A stretch of 14,307 bases of DNA, taken from contig CAZLPY010000020.1 of the NCBI GenBank assembly GCA_964561525.1, forward strand, positions 1 to 14,307, given 5' to 3'. Both the position numbers and the translations under genes were made by a program. Below are positions 11,428-14,307 of the stretch, piece after piece. Every line of letters begins with the position of its first letter. Positions within the stretch are counted from its first letter, which is position 1. The stretch comes from CAZLPY01 sp964561525. Lineage in GTDB: Bacteria; Patescibacteriota; UBA1384; CAJBMM01. The notes under the pieces were generated by a model that was given only the letters and a program-made list of their open reading frames with translations, was not told the origin of the DNA and searched no databases.

Positions 11428-11991
11428 ATGAGGTTCTTGCTTATCATCTTAGTCCTGGCGGGCTTCTCGACCCAAATCGAGGCAAGTCCTGATGATCAGG
11501 CGAATATGGAAACGGTTGTTACGCAACCGCATGTCCAGTCGTCGGATTCAAACCGGGCCAACCTCGAGGGGAACATTTCCTCCTCAGGAACGCCGGGACC
11601 GCAAGGTCCCACAGGCGCAAAGGGTGACAAGGGTGACACTGGTTCTACCGGCGTTACCACCACTATCACTCGCACCGAGTCGGTGCCAGAGCGTGATCCA
11701 AAGTTCGAAAGCTGGGCAAACGGCTGGCTGAAAAAGAAGTACGAACCAAGCGCCGCGATCCAATGGGACGCGCTTCATCGTACTTACCTAATTGCCACAA
11801 GTGGCAAAAAGGTGGCCGACCAAGTTCGCATCGATCTGGACAAACTCCGTGATGAATATCACAAGTTTGTGATTGATCAAACAGCAGCCCAGCACCATCA
11901 GGAAGCACTACGACAGGGAAATACTGCCGTTATTGTTTTTCTGATCATCTTCGTCACTCTGATCGTCATAGGCGTGTTCGTGCGCCGATAA
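11428..11991 (+). CDS. Secreted/membrane protein with a short collagen-like domain
   Basis: 187 aa. An N-terminal signal peptide ('MRFLLIILVLAGFSTQIEA', probable cleavage after about residue 19) is followed by a polar linker. Next is a Gly-X-Y collagen-like run at 54-75 (GTP GPQ GPT GAK GDK GDT GST G). After a helical, charged segment (about 85-160, 'VRIDLDKLRDEYHKFVIDQ') comes a C-terminal membrane helix (about 167-185) ending in 'RR'. So the collagen-like part should face outside the cell, held by the C-terminal anchor. Seven triplets are few for a stable triple helix alone; the charged helix could act as a trimerising coiled coil, which is inferred. It is the first gene of a two-gene unit with the Pro/Ala-rich gene 11 bp downstream. 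Confidence 0.85.
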   Translation: MRFLLIILVLAGFSTQIEASPDDQANMETVVTQPHVQSSDSNRANLEGNISSSGTPGPQGPTGAKGDKGDTGSTGVTTTITRTESVPERDPKFESWANGWLKKKYEPSAAIQWDALHRTYLIATSGKKVADQVRIDLDKLRDEYHKFVIDQTAAQHHQEALRQGNTAVIVFLIIFVTLIVIGVFVRR

Positions 11992-12002
11992 GGGGGAAAA
12001 CA

Positions 12003-12617
12003 ATGGAATTCGACAACAATGCAATGCTCATAGTTGTAACGGTTGTGGCAGTAGTAGGCGCGTTGGCCGCACTGGTGATCGGCAATCGGGGCAATGCTGC
12101 CCGCGCTGCGTTCACCACCGCGCTCAATACCTTGCTCAACAATCATCCACGGGTGAGCCATGTTTCGATCGACGAGTATGGCGCGCAGGTGACTCAGGCT
12201 CCTCGTGGAATGCTGCCCACTGAGCTTCCGGGTGGGGTGACGCAGTACGAACAGGATGGTTGTGGTGGCGTACGCTGGAACACTCACGCGGCGCAGCAGC
12301 AGCCGAATCCCAACTTCATTCCGGCAGCACCGCACGCACCTATTCCGCCAGCTCCAGCGCCGATTCAGCCGGTTGTTATCCAGCCGCATGTTATCAACCC
12401 GTTTGTGCCTCCGACCAACCCGCCTTTTGTGGCAGTAGGAGTGCCGGCGAACGTCTGGGTGCCAGGGTACGGAGCCTATCCAGGAACGCATGCCGCAGCC
12501 GCCGCGGCTGCGCCGAATGCACAGGTTCCTCACCATACACCAGGCCCACAACCTGGGCCAGGAGCTCCCGCTCCGGCAGCCAGCCACGCCGGTGGTCCAG
12601 CCGGCATAGTAATCTGA
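12003..12617 (+). CDS. Membrane-anchored Pro/Ala-rich protein
   Basis: Unrecognised 204-aa protein. An N-terminal membrane helix ('MLIVVTVVAVVGALAALVIG', residues 8-27) is followed by a small predicted folded part (about 28-95) with 'HPRVSHVSIDEYGAQVTQ'. From about residue 100 it is low-complexity Pro/Ala/Gln/Gly/His-rich ('APHAPIPPAPAPIQPVV', 'HAAAAAAAPNAQ', 'PGPQPGPGAPAPA'), typical of extended, wall- or surface-spanning stalks. The start follows GGGGGA at 11992-11997, just after the preceding stop. Operon layout with a collagen-like partner and a strong promoter suggests that both make an abundant surface structure. The Pro-rich tail produces a long open frame on the opposite strand that is not a gene. 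Confidence 0.78.
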   Translation: MEFDNNAMLIVVTVVAVVGALAALVIGNRGNAARAAFTTALNTLLNNHPRVSHVSIDEYGAQVTQAPRGMLPTELPGGVTQYEQDGCGGVRWNTHAAQQQPNPNFIPAAPHAPIPPAPAPIQPVVIQPHVINPFVPPTNPPFVAVGVPANVWVPGYGAYPGTHAAAAAAAPNAQVPHHTPGPQPGPGAPAPAASHAGGPAGIVI

Positions 12618-12635
12618 TTGGCCTTTGGCCAGTTG

Positions 12636-12674
12636 CACCCTTCGTCTCAATCCGAGACGAAGGGTGATTTTTTA
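12636..12674 (+). terminator. Intrinsic terminator of the collagen-like unit
   Basis: Perfect 13-bp stem: CACCCTTCGTCTC (12636-12648) with GAGACGAAGGGTG (12654-12666), loop AATCC, then a T-run (12668-12673). Confidence 0.93.
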
Positions 12675-12700
12675 TATCAAAATCAGAACACTCATGTTCG

Positions 12701-12729
12701 TTGACAATTAGATCACAATTGTCGAGAAT
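12701..12729 (+). promoter_or_regulatory. Promoter with an overlapping palindromic operator candidate
   Basis: TTGACA (12701-12706), 17-bp spacer, GAGAAT (12724-12729, 4 of 6 matches). A perfect inverted repeat, GACAATT (12703-12709) and AATTGTC (12717-12723), spans from the -35 box to the edge of the -10. A dimeric repressor binding there would block RNA polymerase. Downstream, AACGTA (12749-12754) and TACGTT (12773-12778) form a second hairpin in the leader. Confidence 0.55.
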
Positions 12730-12812
12730 AGTAATAGGACTATTTGACGAACGTATCGCTACAAAAGCGCTTACGTTGTTGGGCATACGCAGGATAATTG
12801 CTAAGGAGTACT

Positions 12813-13166
12813 ATGGCAACCACGACGGCTGACACGCAAAAATTGATCGATGATATCAGTTCGAAGGATATTTTGGAGCTGATGGGTGCAACCCACATGA
12901 ATGACGATGAACGCATTGAGATGTACAAAACTATGCTCGAAACGATCGAAAATCGGGTATTTGATCGCATTGATGAGCAATTAAGCGATGCTCAGGCGAT
13001 GCAGTGGAAGGAAGTGCTCGAAAAAGGGGATCAAAAGAACATCCAAGAATTTTTAAAACAGTGCAATATCAATATCGAGGAACTGTACGCCAAAGAGGCT
13101 TTGATCTATAAGGTACAAATGGTCCAACTTGGGCGTGTAGTAGGTGGAAAGCAGCATGAGTCCTGA
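12813..13166 (+). CDS. DUF5663-like small acidic helical protein
   Basis: 117 aa, apparently all-helical and acidic. The layout 'KDILELMGATHMNDDERIEMYKTMLETIENRVFDRIDEQLSDAQ...EFLKQCNI' resembles DUF5663, a family I know mainly from CPR genomes with no assigned function: a helix followed by a pattern of 'ELLG', acidic residues, 'R(V/I)...R(I/L)...LS', and a closing 'FL'. The assignment is by eye. ATG 12813 follows TAAGGAG (12802-12808) by 4 nt; an in-frame start at 12798 precedes the ribosome site and is rejected. The gene overlaps the next one by 11 bp, so translation of the two is probably coupled. Confidence 0.72.
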   Translation: MATTTADTQKLIDDISSKDILELMGATHMNDDERIEMYKTMLETIENRVFDRIDEQLSDAQAMQWKEVLEKGDQKNIQEFLKQCNINIEELYAKEALIYKVQMVQLGRVVGGKQHES

Positions 13167-14307
13167 AACAGGCGTTAGCCCATCTCCAACTGAAACCGGC
13201 TCTGCTCCAGGCAGCCCGGAGCAGAGCTCGTTTCACCGCACGGTGGCGGATACGACTGATCATGTGCATACACGGGCGGGGGAGCCATCGACATTTTTAA
13301 ATAGAGAAGCAGGTCCGACTCAAGATAAAGTAGTCGAAGAGCTCATTCGACGGGTACGAACGCAAGAGTGGGAAAACGATGAGCGCTCTCGGCATCGCAT
13401 GGAGCTCTATGGTAAAGGCGCAAAGGGGCAATTTCGAGCCTATTTAGCGGGTGAGGGGTGGGATACGCGCGGTCATGGTGCTGATTACCGGGTTCAAAAT
13501 GGTGAGGTGACCTGGCAAACTGGCCACGAGGTGACTCGGCGAGCCGCTGATGTGGTACTCAAACTAGGCACTACTGCGGCAGTAATTGCGGGTATTGGGG
13601 TATTAACTGGTGGTTCAGGCTTGTTCCTCTCGCCCTCTATGGGTATGCAGGGATTAACTCGAGCTGCCATGGAGTTTGCCGAAGGTGGTGACGATAAGGA
13701 GCGCGAGCTGCGCGAAAAGTTGATCATTGGTGAGGAGCGTTATTACGCCAAGGCTCGTGAGCTCGCGATGATGATACCTGAGCAGGCGCAAATTGATGCA
13801 GTCACTAGCCTTGGCATGATCGTGCCAACTGAGATAGCGCGGATTCAAAATAGCCTACCGGTTGTACAGCGCGATTTAAGTAAACCTGAAAATGTCAAAC
13901 ATGTGATTGAGACGTATCGGTATGAACTACAAAAAAAGCGTAATGATGCCATTCAGGACTTGGTTAATTTTGTCCACTCAAGCGAGCAAAATACGGTTGT
14001 GGAGTCGCACAATCGCGAAGGACGAGGTGCGACTCGCCATCGTCACCGCACAGATGAAACAATCGCGCGAGGTGGCAGAATCCCCCATGGTGCTGCAGAT
14101 GCCAATCAATATCTAAACACCGGTACGGAAGTAGAGCAGCCTAGCGATGTGGCAGCTGGTCAGTCACTTGCTGAAATTCGTCGCCAATACTTTGAGCGAA
14201 AAGCTACCTGGGACAAGCGCAAGGAGCAGGCGGCTCTAGCGGTTGGTGTTGGAACATTAGCTTATAAATTTTTTGATATTAAGGCGCAGTACGTATCCAA
14301 TATGGTG
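13156..14307 (+). CDS. Large hypothetical protein with central membrane segment (3'-truncated)
   Basis: An open frame of 384 codons runs from ATG 13156 to the last base of the window without a stop. Unrecognised. The first ~55 residues are Pro/Ser/Thr/Glu-rich and probably disordered. A charged region (56-130, 'VVEELIRRVRTQEWENDERSR') is followed by a Gly/Ala-rich hydrophobic stretch (about 132-160, 'AADVVLKLGTTAAVIAGIGVL') that may be a membrane hairpin. Next is a long helical, charged part with probable coiled coil ('VKHVIETYRYELQKKRNDAIQDLV'). A His/Arg-rich patch ('GRGATRHRHRTDETIARGGR') and a second weak hydrophobic stretch near the visible end follow. It overlaps the DUF5663-like gene by 11 bp, so the two products may work together. 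Confidence 0.8.
   Translation, partial: MSPETGVSPSPTETGSAPGSPEQSSFHRTVADTTDHVHTRAGEPSTFLNREAGPTQDKVVEELIRRVRTQEWENDERSRHRMELYGKGAKGQFRAYLAGEGWDTRGHGADYRVQNGEVTWQTGHEVTRRAADVVLKLGTTAAVIAGIGVLTGGSGLFLSPSMGMQGLTRAAMEFAEGGDDKERELREKLIIGEERYYAKARELAMMIPEQAQIDAVTSLGMIVPTEIARIQNSLPVVQRDLSKPENVKHVIETYRYELQKKRNDAIQDLVNFVHSSEQNTVVESHNREGRGATRHRHRTDETIARGGRIPHGAADANQYLNTGTEVEQPSDVAAGQSLAEIRRQYFERKATWDKRKEQAALAVGVGTLAYKFFDIKAQYVSNMV

Noticed and set aside
11898..12650. 250-codon open frame on the minus strand
   Set aside because: It is antisense to the Pro/Ala-rich gene; its Arg/Cys/Trp-rich translation and lack of a ribosome site mark it as a composition artefact.
12394..12786. 130-codon minus-strand open frame
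   Set aside because: It runs through the terminator and promoter regions and lacks initiation signals.
1..14307. Recoded UGA (Gracilibacteria/Absconditabacteria code)
   Set aside because: Several genes end in TGA at sensible family lengths, and a complete RF2 is encoded.

Overview
The window looks like part of a chromosome from a Candidate Phyla Radiation (Patescibacteria) bacterium. This is inferred from small compact housekeeping genes, a shortened ribosomal protein L1 core, a DUF5663-like gene, a DUF11/LPxTG-type surface protein and repeat-filled spacers; no rRNA gene is present to fix the lineage. UGA is used as a normal stop (for example at 997, 3012, 5388 and 13166). The window also encodes an intact UGA-reading release factor RF2, so the UGA-to-Gly recoding of Gracilibacteria and Absconditabacteria does not apply.

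Layout. 1-997: the end of a DUF11 surface protein with an LPPTG motif. 1156-2175: prfB (RF2). 2187-3407: a self-contained unit with a perfect consensus promoter, three small membrane-protein genes and a strong terminator. 3614-4291: an M50-like membrane metalloprotease. 4393-6547: ybaB/ebfC, pth and rplA (L1). 6657-7523: a single minus-strand gene of unknown function, lying between rplA and rplJ. 7535-8861: rplJ-rplL with promoter, L10 autoregulatory leader, attenuator and terminator. 8872-10292: a small ORF and tgt. 10407-11276: a gene for a degenerate histidine-phosphatase-like protein with a long structured leader. 11309-12674: a collagen-like membrane protein and a Pro/Ala-rich membrane-anchored protein. 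12701-14307: a promoter with an overlapping palindrome, a DUF5663-like gene and a long ORF that runs off the window.

Two kinds of DNA are interleaved. The conserved translation genes are AT-richer, and their spacers hold degenerate tandem arrays with 7-bp or 9-bp periods and dispersed palindromic repeats. The units at 2187-3407, 6657-7523, 10407-11276 and 11309-12674 look more GC-rich. Each has its own TTGACA promoter with a 17-bp spacer and its own hairpin terminator, and each encodes a membrane, secreted or unrecognised protein. They read as separately acquired or independently controlled lineage-specific cassettes.

The most striking observation is that the dispersed repeats do not stay between genes. 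Copies lie in frame inside pth, rplA and tgt (two repeat types in tgt), inside the rplJ leader, and between a duplicated tgt start and the real tgt start. The host proteins keep all their catalytic motifs. This resembles the protein-inserted palindromic elements known from Rickettsia, but involves several unrelated repeat families in one small region. I found no CRISPR array, tRNA, rRNA, transposase or defence system.
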